Shown one piece after another: positions 1 to 7,545 of a stretch of DNA of 64,000 nt. Position numbers and translations under genes: made by a program. The notes under the pieces were generated by a model that worked only from the letters and a program-made list of their open reading frames with translations, searched no databases and was not told where the DNA came from. Positions within the stretch are counted from its first letter, which is position 1. Every line of letters starts with the position of its first letter. Source of the stretch: Bog-473 sp963744225. GTDB taxonomy: Bacteria > Actinomycetota > Acidimicrobiia > Acidimicrobiales > RAAP-2. Location of the stretch: NCBI GenBank assembly GCA_963744225.1, contig CAVUSV010000003.1, positions 682,001 to 746,000 of the forward strand, read 5' to 3'.

Positions 1-422
1 AGGTTGGCGGTGCGGGGGAGCGCACCGGCGACGCGCCGCTTGCGCCGCGACTCGAAGAGCTCGTCGACCTGTGCTGCTCCCGGGCCACCGAGATAGCCGA
101 GGAGCTCCGTCGTGAGGTCGCCATAGCGTTTCGGGTAGAGGGCCTCGGCCGCGGAGGTCAGGGCGTAGACGTGCCGGGGGCGCCCCCTCCGCGCTCCCGC
201 CGCGACCTCGTCGCGGTGCATCAGGAGCCCGTCCTCCTCCAGGTGGGCCAGCTGCAGCCGGATCGCCGCTGGGGTGAGGGAGAGCGCGGCGGCGACCGCC
301 GACGCGTCGAGCGGTCCCTGTCGCTTCAAGAGGTTGAGGATGGCACGGCGCGTCGTGGGGAGCTGCTCCAGGGGTGAGTCCCCCGTGGTGCTCCTCGTCG
401 GCGTTGCGGGCTCTGTGGTCAC
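1..422 (-). CDS. SufR-like winged-helix transcriptional regulator (3' end outside window)
   Basis: GTG start at 422, read to the window edge without a stop (about 140 residues). Residues 20-80 form a winged helix of the ArsR/DeoR type (TTRRAILNLLKRQGPLDASA, then AAIRLQLAHLEEDGLL), followed by a GRPRHVYALT wing and a YPKRYGDLTTELLGYL segment that is typical of SufR-type regulators. In SufR, C-terminal cysteines hold an iron-sulfur cluster; that part lies beyond the window, so Fe-S sensing is inferred. The start overlaps the stop of queA by 4 bases, so it is the third gene of the queA operon. It may control that operon through the palindrome at 2277-2290, or a Suf operon outside the window. Confidence 0.75.
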   Translation of the reverse strand, partial: MTTEPATPTRSTTGDSPLEQLPTTRRAILNLLKRQGPLDASAVAAALSLTPAAIRLQLAHLEEDGLLMHRDEVAAGARRGRPRHVYALTSAAEALYPKRYGDLTTELLGYLGGPGAAQVDELFESRRKRRVAGALPRTAN

Positions 423-1513
423 GGCAGGATCAGGTGGACGTCGCCGAACTCGTGCCAGAGGTATCCCTCCGCTAGCGCAGCGGCGTACGACGCCTCGAGC
501 AGTTGTCGTCCCGCGATGGCCTCGAGCATCGCGAGGTGCGACGCCTCGGGCTCGTGCCAGCCGGTGAGGAAACCGTCGATGGAGCGCACCGGTCGCTCGG
601 GCGACACCACCGTCTCGGTCCACCCCTCGCTTGGGTGGACGTGGCCGTGTTCGTCGACGACGGACTCGAGCGCGCGCACGACAGTCGTGCCAATGCCGAC
701 GACGCGTCCGCCCGAGCGGCGGGTGTCATTGATGCGGTGGGCCGTGGCCAACGACACCCTGAAGTATTCGGCGTAGGGCGGCTCGCTTGCCTCCAGTGAC
801 GCCACCCCGGTGTGCAGCAACACGGGCGCCACGCCGACGCCCTTCGCGACCAGGCGTGTCAGCACTTCGGGGGTGAATGGACGCCCGGCGCTCGGCATTT
901 CGGCCGACCCGGGCTCGGTCGTGTAGACGTTCTGGTAGGCCGCGATCGGGTAGGTGCCGCGCACGTAGCCGTAGCGAATCGGGCGGCCGTGGCGGGCCAG
1001 GTAGCTGTGCAGGCGCTCAGGTGTCTCGATCCGTGAAACCCACAACCGCACGCCGACGCCGCCCGGGCCGGGGGAGTAGGGCGCCAAGAGGGAGACGCAG
1101 GCCCCCTCGGGCAGGTCGATGATGTCGCCCGGCGATGCGCCGAGGTAGGCCTGGCCTTCTCGGCGGACTTCGACGGTCCACAGGCCGGCGGGCAACCTGG
1201 TCGAGAGGTGCATCTCGACGGCCGATCCGTCGAGGGCCGTTCCGTCGACCTCGGCGGCCAGGGTCCCCGAGGTGTTGATGACCACCAGGTCGCCCTCCTC
1301 GAGGAAGCGGGGGATTTCAGAGAAGTGCGAGTGCACCAGCGATCCATCCGATTTCGTGGCCACCAGCATGCGCACCGAGTCGCGGGTCATGCCCCGGCTC
1401 TCGGGTGGTGACGGCGCCTCGAGCTCGGGCGGCAACAAGAAAGACAGTGGGCGGAGCTCGGGCAGGCGGCGCGCAGTCGTCTCCTGTGGGGAAGGTGCGG
1501 TGAGGGCGCTCAT
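419..1513 (-). CDS. queA: QueA-like S-adenosylmethionine:tRNA ribosyltransferase-isomerase
   Basis: A 364-residue protein of the usual QueA size. In the known family QueA moves the ribosyl part of SAM onto 7-aminomethyl-7-deazaguanine at tRNA position 34 to form epoxyqueuosine. Family landmarks seen are EEGDLVVINTSGTLAAEV near residue 72, YQNVYTTEPGSAEMPSAGRPFT (the family has a PTAGxHFT motif here) and a GVGVAPVLLHTGVASL block. The expected His in the xxAGxHFT motif is Pro here, so activity or substrate may differ. The ATG at 1513 overlaps the upstream SDR stop (ATGA); a longer frame to 1693 exists but would run deep into the SDR gene. No other queuosine gene is in the window. Confidence 0.82.
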   Translation of the reverse strand: MSALTAPSPQETTARRLPELRPLSFLLPPELEAPSPPESRGMTRDSVRMLVATKSDGSLVHSHFSEIPRFLEEGDLVVINTSGTLAAEVDGTALDGSAVEMHLSTRLPAGLWTVEVRREGQAYLGASPGDIIDLPEGACVSLLAPYSPGPGGVGVRLWVSRIETPERLHSYLARHGRPIRYGYVRGTYPIAAYQNVYTTEPGSAEMPSAGRPFTPEVLTRLVAKGVGVAPVLLHTGVASLEASEPPYAEYFRVSLATAHRINDTRRSGGRVVGIGTTVVRALESVVDEHGHVHPSEGWTETVVSPERPVRSIDGFLTGWHEPEASHLAMLEAIAGRQLLEASYAAALAEGYLWHEFGDVHLILP

Positions 1514-2226
1514 GCCACCACTCCCGCAGACGCCAGGTCCGAGGCTCGGTAGCGCCCGCTCGGGCGGTCGCTCCCGATCAGCTCGAGGAACGCGGGCACG
1601 ACCGCGGCGGGTTCGGGCCTGTCGGAGATGTCCTCCCCAGGGAACGCGGCCTGGTGCATAACGGTACGCAGATCGCCCGGGTCGACGGACCACACGGTCA
1701 GCGCCGGGAACTCGACCGCCAGCACGGCCCCGAGGTGCTCGAGTGCGGCCTTTCCGGCTCCGTACCCGCCCCAGCCCTCGTAGGCCTCTGCCGCCGCGTC
1801 CGACGTGACGTTGAGCACGCGCGGGTGCGGGGCATCGAGGAGCAATGGGAGCGCGTCCTGTATGAGACCGAGAGGAGCCACCACGTTGACCTCGAAGGCA
1901 ACGCGCAGATCACCCAGTGGGTAGTCGGCCAGCGAGGGGAGTGGGGCGGCACCGAGCGTCCCCGCGTTGTTGACCACGACGTCGAGGCCGCCGAGGTCGA
2001 AAGCGGCTGCGACGAGGTCGTGACGGTGCTCAATGTCGGTGATGTCGCCGGGTACAGCTACGACGTGTGCCGCCGGCGCTGCGTGGGCGCGGATGCGGTC
2101 AGCGGCGGGGTCGAGGGTCGTCCTGTCGCGTCCGTCGACCACGAGCGACCAACCCGACCGGGCCAGCCCTGTCGCCAATGCCTCTCCGAGACCCCGGGAT
2201 GCTCCTGTGACGATGGCCACGCTCAT
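1510..2226 (-). CDS. SDR family NAD(P)-dependent oxidoreductase
   Basis: 238 residues, a classical short-chain dehydrogenase. The nucleotide-binding TGASRGLGEA motif is at residues 8-17, NNAG near residue 87 and the catalytic Tyr/Lys pair in YGAGK near residue 155. The substrate cannot be told from sequence. It is the first gene of an operon with queA and the SufR-like regulator, each joined by an ATGA or GTGA overlap. The promoter is just upstream, at 2270-2278. Confidence 0.85.
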   Translation of the reverse strand: MSVAIVTGASRGLGEALATGLARSGWSLVVDGRDRTTLDPAADRIRAHAAPAAHVVAVPGDITDIEHRHDLVAAAFDLGGLDVVVNNAGTLGAAPLPSLADYPLGDLRVAFEVNVVAPLGLIQDALPLLLDAPHPRVLNVTSDAAAEAYEGWGGYGAGKAALEHLGAVLAVEFPALTVWSVDPGDLRTVMHQAAFPGEDISDRPEPAAVVPAFLELIGSDRPSGRYRASDLASAGVVA

Positions 2227-2269
2227 GGCTGCCCACCCTTCCGGACGGTGTGTCCGCCCCTCTAGACAG

Positions 2270-2295
2270 AATATAACAAGGATTTCCTTGCTTTA
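2270..2295 (-). promoter_or_regulatory. Extended -10 promoter with overlapping palindromic operator for the queA operon
   Basis: Read on the minus strand, TGTTATATT (2278-2270) is an extended -10 element about 44 bases before the SDR ATG. No good -35 is visible, as is usual for extended -10 promoters. The palindrome CAAGGATTTCCTTG at 2277-2290 overlaps it, and the flanks extend the symmetry to 9 of 11 bases in each arm (2272-2295). This is a typical position for a repressor. The SufR-like regulator at the operon end is the obvious candidate, but the match to any known SufR site is not exact. Confidence 0.5.
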
Positions 2296-2312
2296 TTTCG
2301 CCTTGGGCCCAT

Positions 2313-4394
2313 TCAGCCAGGCGGGGGGTCGACCTCTTGGGTCCAGGCGTCCGTGGTGACGCTGCCGGCGAAGTTGTCGTCCCCGCCGTAGTGGGCGGTG
2401 ACGGCGTCGGTTCCGACCGGGAGCGTGGCGGTGGTCAGCGTCGCCTGCCCGTTTTCGACGCTGCCGGTGCCGATGGCGCTGCCGTTGGAGAAGAACGTGA
2501 CCGTTCCGGTCTCCCCGGAGCCGGTGGCCGGGAAGACGCTCGCGGTGATGGTGACCGACTGACCGTAGGTCGATGGGTTCACCGAGCTGCCGAGGCTGAG
2601 CTCGGTCGGAGCTGTGGTCACCGTGAGCGGTGCGGCGGCCGTCGACGCGCTGGGAGCGGAACCGGGGTCCCCGCCGTACGACGCCATGATGGCGTTGGGG
2701 CCGCGCGGGAGGGTCGTCACGAGCATGCTGGTGGTCGCCACCCCAGCGTCCGTCGTCAGTGTCGATGTGCCGAGCGTGATGCCGTTGTCGGTGAACGTGA
2801 CGCTGCCCGTGGGACTCTCGGTCCCTGCGATCGGGACGACGGTGGCGGTGAACGAGACAGCCTGGCCGTACGTCAACACGCTCGATGACGCCGTCACCGA
2901 CGTCGTGGTGGAAAGCGGCGCCACGGTCTCGGTGGCTTGTGTCGTCGCCGTCAGGAAGTCGGTGTTTCCGCCGTAGGTGGCGACGACGGAATGGGTTGCA
3001 TCGGACCCGTAGGTCTCGCTGCAGCTGACCTCTGGCACGATGCTCGACGGAAGGGTGAGCGCCTGGCAGCCCGCCACCGGAATCGCGTTGTCGGTCAACG
3101 ACACGGCGCCGGCGGGGCTGCCGGCGCCGGGCGGGGCGGCCGACATGGTAACCCTGTAGGTCACTTGCTGGCCCGGAACGGGGTTGACGGGCGAGGCCGC
3201 GATGGCGGCATCGACGGCGTCGGGGTTCACCGTTTGGCTCAACACCGCAGAGGTGCTCGCGCCGAAGAGGACGTCACCGCTGTAGGTGGCGGCGACCGAC
3301 TCCGGTCCCACCGGGAGGTTCGAGGTGGCGAGGGTGGCGGTCGTCACCCCGCCGGCGGTCGCCACGGGCGCGCTCCCAAGCGGGACGCCACCAGCGGAGA
3401 ACGACACCGAACCCGTGGGGTCGGGTCCCGATGCAGGTGTCACCGTGGCCGTGAACTGCACGCCTTGTCCGAACACCGCCGTCGGGACGGTGCTGGTGAC
3501 GCTGACCGTCGTGGGCGTGGCCGGCGCTCCCCCGACGAGACCGAGTTCGTTCGGGTGGGAATAGTCGGCGGTCGCGCCGTTGTGGACGGTGGCAAAGGTC
3601 CCGCTGTAGCTGCCGGCGGCCACGAAGTACTCGGCCCCCGGCGAGGGAGTGAACCCGTTCTCGAAGACCGGCTCGACACTCCCGTCGAGTGCCAGTGCGC
3701 CGTTGATGACTCGGCCATAGCCCGCCGGGAACGTGGGCGCTCCGTCGATTCCGAACGCGAGCAGGCCGCCGGAGGCGTTGGTGAAAGGCGAGGAATTTCC
3801 GAGATCGAGCACTCCGCCCGGGCCGACCCCAATGGTGCCCACGTTGGTCAGGCTCGCCGCGGCCGCCTTGCCCACGGTGACGGTGCCGGACACGTCGAGC
3901 GCACCCGTATTGGTGATCGGGCCGTCGAGGCTGAGCGTGGCGGTCCCTGGGCCCGATGGCCCGGCGGTCAGCGTCCCGTCGTTCTCCAGACCCAAGGAGA
4001 CCGAGAGGCTCGTGCCGAGCGAGCCGCTGCCCCCGGTGCCGACGGCGAGCGTGCTGCCCTTCGAGATGGTGAGCTCGCCGACGGAGAAGGAGGCGTTCGA
4101 GACGACGACTGTCGCGTGGTCGGAGATGCAGGCATCGACGGTGGCGGTGTCCGGGACGCCGGCGCTCCAGTTGGCGGCGGTGTTCCAGTCGGTCGTCCCG
4201 CCGTTGCCCGTCCAGGTGTCCGTGCAACTCAACACCGTGTCGGCCGCGGGCGCGAGGCCAATGCCGGTCGTGGCGTAGACGGCGAGAGTGCCGGCGACCA
4301 CGAGCAGGCTGGCCACAGCGGCCGCGAGTGCCTTGTGCGGGCGCCAACGAGCAACGCGGCGTCCGCCTCGCAGATGCGGATGGCGAGGTTCCAC
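2313..4394 (-). CDS. Large secreted protein with bacterial Ig-like repeats
   Basis: 693 residues from a GTG start. An Arg-rich N-terminus is followed by one hydrophobic segment (about residues 22-42) that serves as a signal peptide or anchor. Residues about 55-290 contain a WTGNGGTTDWNTAANWSAG motif and a beta-rich, Gly/Thr-rich region like that of autotransporter or adhesin stalks. From about residue 290 to the end there are four roughly 100-residue Ig-like repeats (Big/Ig_3 type), each with a YGQ.V.FTATV..P..G. pattern and ending in A.Y.GD..F..S. No enzyme motif and no LPXTG anchor were seen. Likely a cell-surface adhesive or structural protein. It stands alone between the queA operon and glpK. 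Confidence 0.72.
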   Translation of the reverse strand: MEPRHPHLRGGRRVARWRPHKALAAAVASLLVVAGTLAVYATTGIGLAPAADTVLSCTDTWTGNGGTTDWNTAANWSAGVPDTATVDACISDHATVVVSNASFSVGELTISKGSTLAVGTGGSGSLGTSLSVSLGLENDGTLTAGPSGPGTATLSLDGPITNTGALDVSGTVTVGKAAAASLTNVGTIGVGPGGVLDLGNSSPFTNASGGLLAFGIDGAPTFPAGYGRVINGALALDGSVEPVFENGFTPSPGAEYFVAAGSYSGTFATVHNGATADYSHPNELGLVGGAPATPTTVSVTSTVPTAVFGQGVQFTATVTPASGPDPTGSVSFSAGGVPLGSAPVATAGGVTTATLATSNLPVGPESVAATYSGDVLFGASTSAVLSQTVNPDAVDAAIAASPVNPVPGQQVTYRVTMSAAPPGAGSPAGAVSLTDNAIPVAGCQALTLPSSIVPEVSCSETYGSDATHSVVATYGGNTDFLTATTQATETVAPLSTTTSVTASSSVLTYGQAVSFTATVVPIAGTESPTGSVTFTDNGITLGTSTLTTDAGVATTSMLVTTLPRGPNAIMASYGGDPGSAPSASTAAAPLTVTTAPTELSLGSSVNPSTYGQSVTITASVFPATGSGETGTVTFFSNGSAIGTGSVENGQATLTTATLPVGTDAVTAHYGGDDNFAGSVTTDAWTQEVDPPPG

Positions 4395-4577
4395 GTTGCC
4401 CTCCCAGCGTCCGTGCGACGCGCCCGCCGGACCCTCGTCCCGAGCGCCTGTCGCCCTCCCCAGTCTGCCCCCTCGCCCTGGGCATCGGTAGTGGGTAAAG
4501 CGCCACGGCCAGTATTCGTGCGCCGAGGGCAGTGCCGAGGGCAGTGGTGAGGGCGCGGCGAGGGCCGCAGCGCCCTG

Positions 4578-6122
4578 CTACGCCCGCTCCGTCGCCGCCC
4601 AGCCCATGGACTTTTCGACGGCGCGGCGCCAGGCGGCATAGGCGGCGTCGGCCAGTTCCGCCGGCCCGTGCGGCTCGAACGAGCGGTCGACCTCCCAGAG
4701 CGCGGCCAGGTCACCGAGCGAGGACCACAGTCCCTCGGCCAGTCCCGCCATGGTGGCCGCTCCGAGTGCGGTCGACTCCAGCGAGCGCGGCCGGGCGACA
4801 GGGATCCGGCTCTGCTCGGCCTGCAGCTCCAACAGAAGGTCCATGGCGGCGGCGCCCCCGTCCACCCGCAGGGAGGCCGGTGGGTGGGCCGAGGCGGCGG
4901 CCATGGCATCGATCATGTCGCGCACCTGGAACGCCATTGCCTCCACGCACGCCCGGGCCAGTTGTGCGCGTCCAGTCCCTCGGGTCAGCCCCGTCACGAG
5001 GCCGCGGGCCTCGGGATCCCACCACGGGCTGCCCAGCCCGGTGAGGGCCGGGACGAAGGTGACGCCGCCGCTGTCGGGGACCGACGACGCCAGCGGCCCG
5101 ACCTCCTCGGCGGCGGAGATGATGCCCAGGCCGTCGCGCAGCCATTGGATGGCGGCGCCCGACACGAAGGTCGACCCCTCGAGCGCGTAGGCAACGCGGC
5201 CGCGCCCACCATCGTCGTGCTGGCCGAGGTCCCAGGCGCAGCTGACCGTGAGGCCATCGGGCGCGGCCGGGCGTTGCGGCCCAGCATTGGCCAGCGCAAA
5301 GCTACCCGTGCCGTAGGTGACTTTCACCATGCCAGGCTCGAAACAGGCCTGCCCGAACAGCGCTGCCTGCTGGTCGCCCAACACCCCGGACACCGGGACC
5401 CCGTCGAGCACGCTGGACGCCGGCCCGAGGCCGGCCAACACGGCGCGGCCGAGGCGCCCGGCCGAGGGGCGCACCTCGGGGAGGGTGCCGATCGGCACAC
5501 CGAAGAGGTCGCAGAGCTCGAGGGACCAGGCCAGGGTCGCCGTATCGAGCAGAAGGGTGCGGCTGGCGTTGGACGGGTCCGTGGCGTACACGCCTCCGGC
5601 CGCCCCGCCGGTGAGGTTCCACAGGACCCAGGTGTCGACGGTGCAGAGTGACAGCCGCGGGTCGTCGGCGGCGAGCCCGAGTTCGCCCGAGCGCAGCAGC
5701 CAGGTGGCCTTGGTCGCGCTGAAGTAGGGGTCCAGCACGAGGCCGGTCGTGGCGCGCACCAGGGGCAGATGGCCCGCCTCCGTGAGCTCGGCGCAGATGG
5801 CCGCGGTGCGCCGGTCCTGCCAGACGATGGCGCGGTGCAGCGGCTGCCCCGTCGAACGGTCGAAGGCCACCAGGGTCTCCCGCTGGTTCGTGATGCCGAT
5901 GGCCGCCACGGTGTCGCCGGCCTCGGCCAGGCGCCCCCCGACCTCGCCCAGGGTGGCCCGCACGGCGGCCCAGATCTCAACGGCATCGTGCTCCACCCAG
6001 CCGGGGCGGGGATAGTGCTGGGTCAGCTCGCGGTAGGCCAGGTCAGCCACGCTGGCCTGCTCGTCGACGACCAGGGCGCGCACGCCGGTCGTGCCCGCAT
6101 CGATGGCGACCACCTTGGCCAT
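4578..6122 (-). CDS. glpK: Glycerol kinase
   Basis: 514 residues, close to the family norm of about 500. It phosphorylates glycerol with ATP to sn-glycerol 3-phosphate in the cytosol. FGGY-kinase landmarks: DAGTTGVRALVVD at residues 8-20 (phosphate 1 site), TNQRET near 78, WQDRR near 101 (glycerol-binding region), KVTYGTGSF near 265, and a C-terminal RVDGGAAAMDLLLELQA adenosine site. No glycerol facilitator or GlpD lies next to it. It is transcribed away from nrdJ, and its promoter must lie in 6123-6240, where I see no clear consensus. Confidence 0.9.
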   Translation of the reverse strand: MAKVVAIDAGTTGVRALVVDEQASVADLAYRELTQHYPRPGWVEHDAVEIWAAVRATLGEVGGRLAEAGDTVAAIGITNQRETLVAFDRSTGQPLHRAIVWQDRRTAAICAELTEAGHLPLVRATTGLVLDPYFSATKATWLLRSGELGLAADDPRLSLCTVDTWVLWNLTGGAAGGVYATDPSNASRTLLLDTATLAWSLELCDLFGVPIGTLPEVRPSAGRLGRAVLAGLGPASSVLDGVPVSGVLGDQQAALFGQACFEPGMVKVTYGTGSFALANAGPQRPAAPDGLTVSCAWDLGQHDDGGRGRVAYALEGSTFVSGAAIQWLRDGLGIISAAEEVGPLASSVPDSGGVTFVPALTGLGSPWWDPEARGLVTGLTRGTGRAQLARACVEAMAFQVRDMIDAMAAASAHPPASLRVDGGAAAMDLLLELQAEQSRIPVARPRSLESTALGAATMAGLAEGLWSSLGDLAALWEVDRSFEPHGPAELADAAYAAWRRAVEKSMGWAATERA

Positions 6123-6240
6123 GAGGGGCTGACGCTAACCGTTCGGGGCTCTTCGTGGCCTTGGCCTGCGCTCCGGCCGGCCCTCCCGCGCAAACCATCG
6201 CGAACGCCCCGTGACCTGCAGGGATACGGGGCGGATTTGG

Positions 6241-6270
6241 TTGACAAGGGCGTAACTACAGTGCTGTAAT
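6241..6270 (+). promoter_or_regulatory. Predicted sigma70-type promoter of nrdJ
   Basis: A perfect -35 TTGACA at 6241-6246, an 18-base spacer and a -10 TGTAAT at 6265-6270. Transcription would start near 6277, inside the first NrdR box. A short imperfect palindrome (TACAGTGCTGTA, 6257-6268) overlaps the -10. Confidence 0.6.
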
Positions 6271-6271
6271 G

Positions 6272-6319
6272 ACACAGCATCTCGTGTCTCGGGGGCGGGT
6301 CAGCCACAATATGTTGTGG
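6272..6319 (+). promoter_or_regulatory. Tandem NrdR boxes upstream of nrdJ
   Basis: Two 16-bp palindromic sites: ACACAGCATCTCGTGT (6272-6287) and CCACAATATGTTGTGG (6304-6319). Both fit the known NrdR consensus (ACAC...GTGT ends, AT-rich middle). Their centres are 32 bp apart, about three helical turns, which is the spacing known for cooperative NrdR binding. The first overlaps the predicted start of transcription, so repression by NrdR when deoxynucleotides are plentiful is the expected control. The nrdR gene itself is not in the window. Confidence 0.7.
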
Positions 6320-6477
6320 TAAGGCGATTCGTACCCTCCCAGGCGAGGGATCGGGAGACGCTCCGTGAGACACCGCTCCGCTGGAATGGGTGAGGTGGGG
6401 TGACGGCGCCGACCAGCAGGCAGAACAGGACAGCAGTGACCCCCCAGCATCGAGCTCACAAGGAGGACCTCAGCGCT

Positions 6478-7545
6478 ATGGCCATCGCCCCCCAGCGATC
6501 CGAGATCGGCATCCGCCGCCACTTCACCACTGAAGGCGTGCACCCCTACGACGAGGTGCGCTGGGAGCGCCGCGATGCCCGCATCACGAACTTCCGGGAC
6601 GGCACCGTGGCCTTCGAACAGCTGGGTGTCGAGGTGCCCGAGTCCTGGAGCGTGAACGCCACCAACATCCTGGCGCAGAAGTACTTCCGGGGGACCCTCG
6701 GCACCGAGGAGCGCGAGTGGTCGCTGCGCCAGGTGGCCGACCGGGTGGCCGACACGGTGACGGCCTGGGGGATCAAGGACGGCTACTTCGTCGACGACGA
6801 CGAGGCACGTGTCTTCAACCACGAGCTGAAGTACCTCATCATCCACCAGAGGGCGGCCTTCAACTCCCCGGTCTGGTTCAACATCGGCGTCGAAGGCGTG
6901 CCGCAACAGGGGTCCGCATGCTTCATCCTCGCCGTCGAGGACACCATGGACTCCATCCTCAACTGGTACACGGAAGAGGGGATCATCTTCAAGGGCGGCT
7001 CGGGGGCCGGCGTCAACCTGTCGCGGATCCGCTCGTCCCACGAGCTGTTGAAGGGCGGCGGCACGGCGTCGGGCCCGGTCAGCTTCATGCGTGGCGCGGA
7101 CGCGTCGGCCGGCACGATCAAGTCGGGCGGCAAGACCCGGCGGGCCGCCAAGATGGTCATCCTCGACGCCGACCACCCCGACGTCGAGGACTTCATCTGG
7201 TGCAAGGCGATCGAAGAGCGCAAGGCGCGCGTGTTGCGCGACGCCGGCTTCGACATGGACCTCGACGGCACGGACAGCCACTCGACCCAGTACCAGAACG
7301 CCAACAACTCGGTCCGGGTGACCGACGAGTTCATGGAGGCCGTGATCGACGGGCGCGACTGGGACCTGACCGCGAGAACGGACGGCTCGGTCATCCGCAC
7401 GGTGCCGGCCCGTGACCTCTTCCGCCAGATCGCCCACTCGGCCTGGGAGTGCGCCGACCCGGGCCTGCAGTACGACACCACCATCAACCGCTGGCACACC
7501 GCCTCCAACACGGGCCGGATCAACGGCTCCAACCCGTGCTCGTGA
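6478..7545 (+). CDS. nrdJ: nrdJ fragment 1 (N-terminal 355 residues)
   Basis: First open piece of the frameshifted nrdJ, from the ATG at 6478 to the false TGA at 7543-7545. It covers the N-terminal domain and first half of the ten-stranded barrel and ends right after SNPCS, the middle of the active-site block. A longer GTG-initiated reading from 6400 is possible but has no Shine-Dalgarno sequence. Confidence 0.75.
   Translation: MAIAPQRSEIGIRRHFTTEGVHPYDEVRWERRDARITNFRDGTVAFEQLGVEVPESWSVNATNILAQKYFRGTLGTEEREWSLRQVADRVADTVTAWGIKDGYFVDDDEARVFNHELKYLIIHQRAAFNSPVWFNIGVEGVPQQGSACFILAVEDTMDSILNWYTEEGIIFKGGSGAGVNLSRIRSSHELLKGGGTASGPVSFMRGADASAGTIKSGGKTRRAAKMVILDADHPDVEDFIWCKAIEERKARVLRDAGFDMDLDGTDSHSTQYQNANNSVRVTDEFMEAVIDGRDWDLTARTDGSVIRTVPARDLFRQIAHSAWECADPGLQYDTTINRWHTASNTGRINGSNPCS

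Larger units (their letters stand above)
6123..6477. other. Divergent glpK/nrdJ intergenic region
   Basis: 355 bases between divergent glpK and nrdJ. The glpK-proximal 118 bases are very GC-rich with no evident signal. The middle holds the nrdJ promoter and two NrdR-type boxes (listed separately). The remaining leader (6320-6477) is about 160 bases; it has no B12-box or cobalamin-riboswitch core that I can recognise. A Shine-Dalgarno AGGAGG at 6461-6466 lies 11 bases ahead of the nrdJ ATG. Confidence 0.6.

Noticed and set aside
2937..4550. 537-codon plus-strand open frame opposite the Ig-repeat gene
   Set aside because: GC-rich antisense frame rich in Gly/Arg; the minus-strand product has a signal segment and regular domains.
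6320..6477. Cobalamin riboswitch in the nrdJ leader
   Set aside because: The leader is too short and I find no B12 box or matching junction; NrdR sites explain control better.
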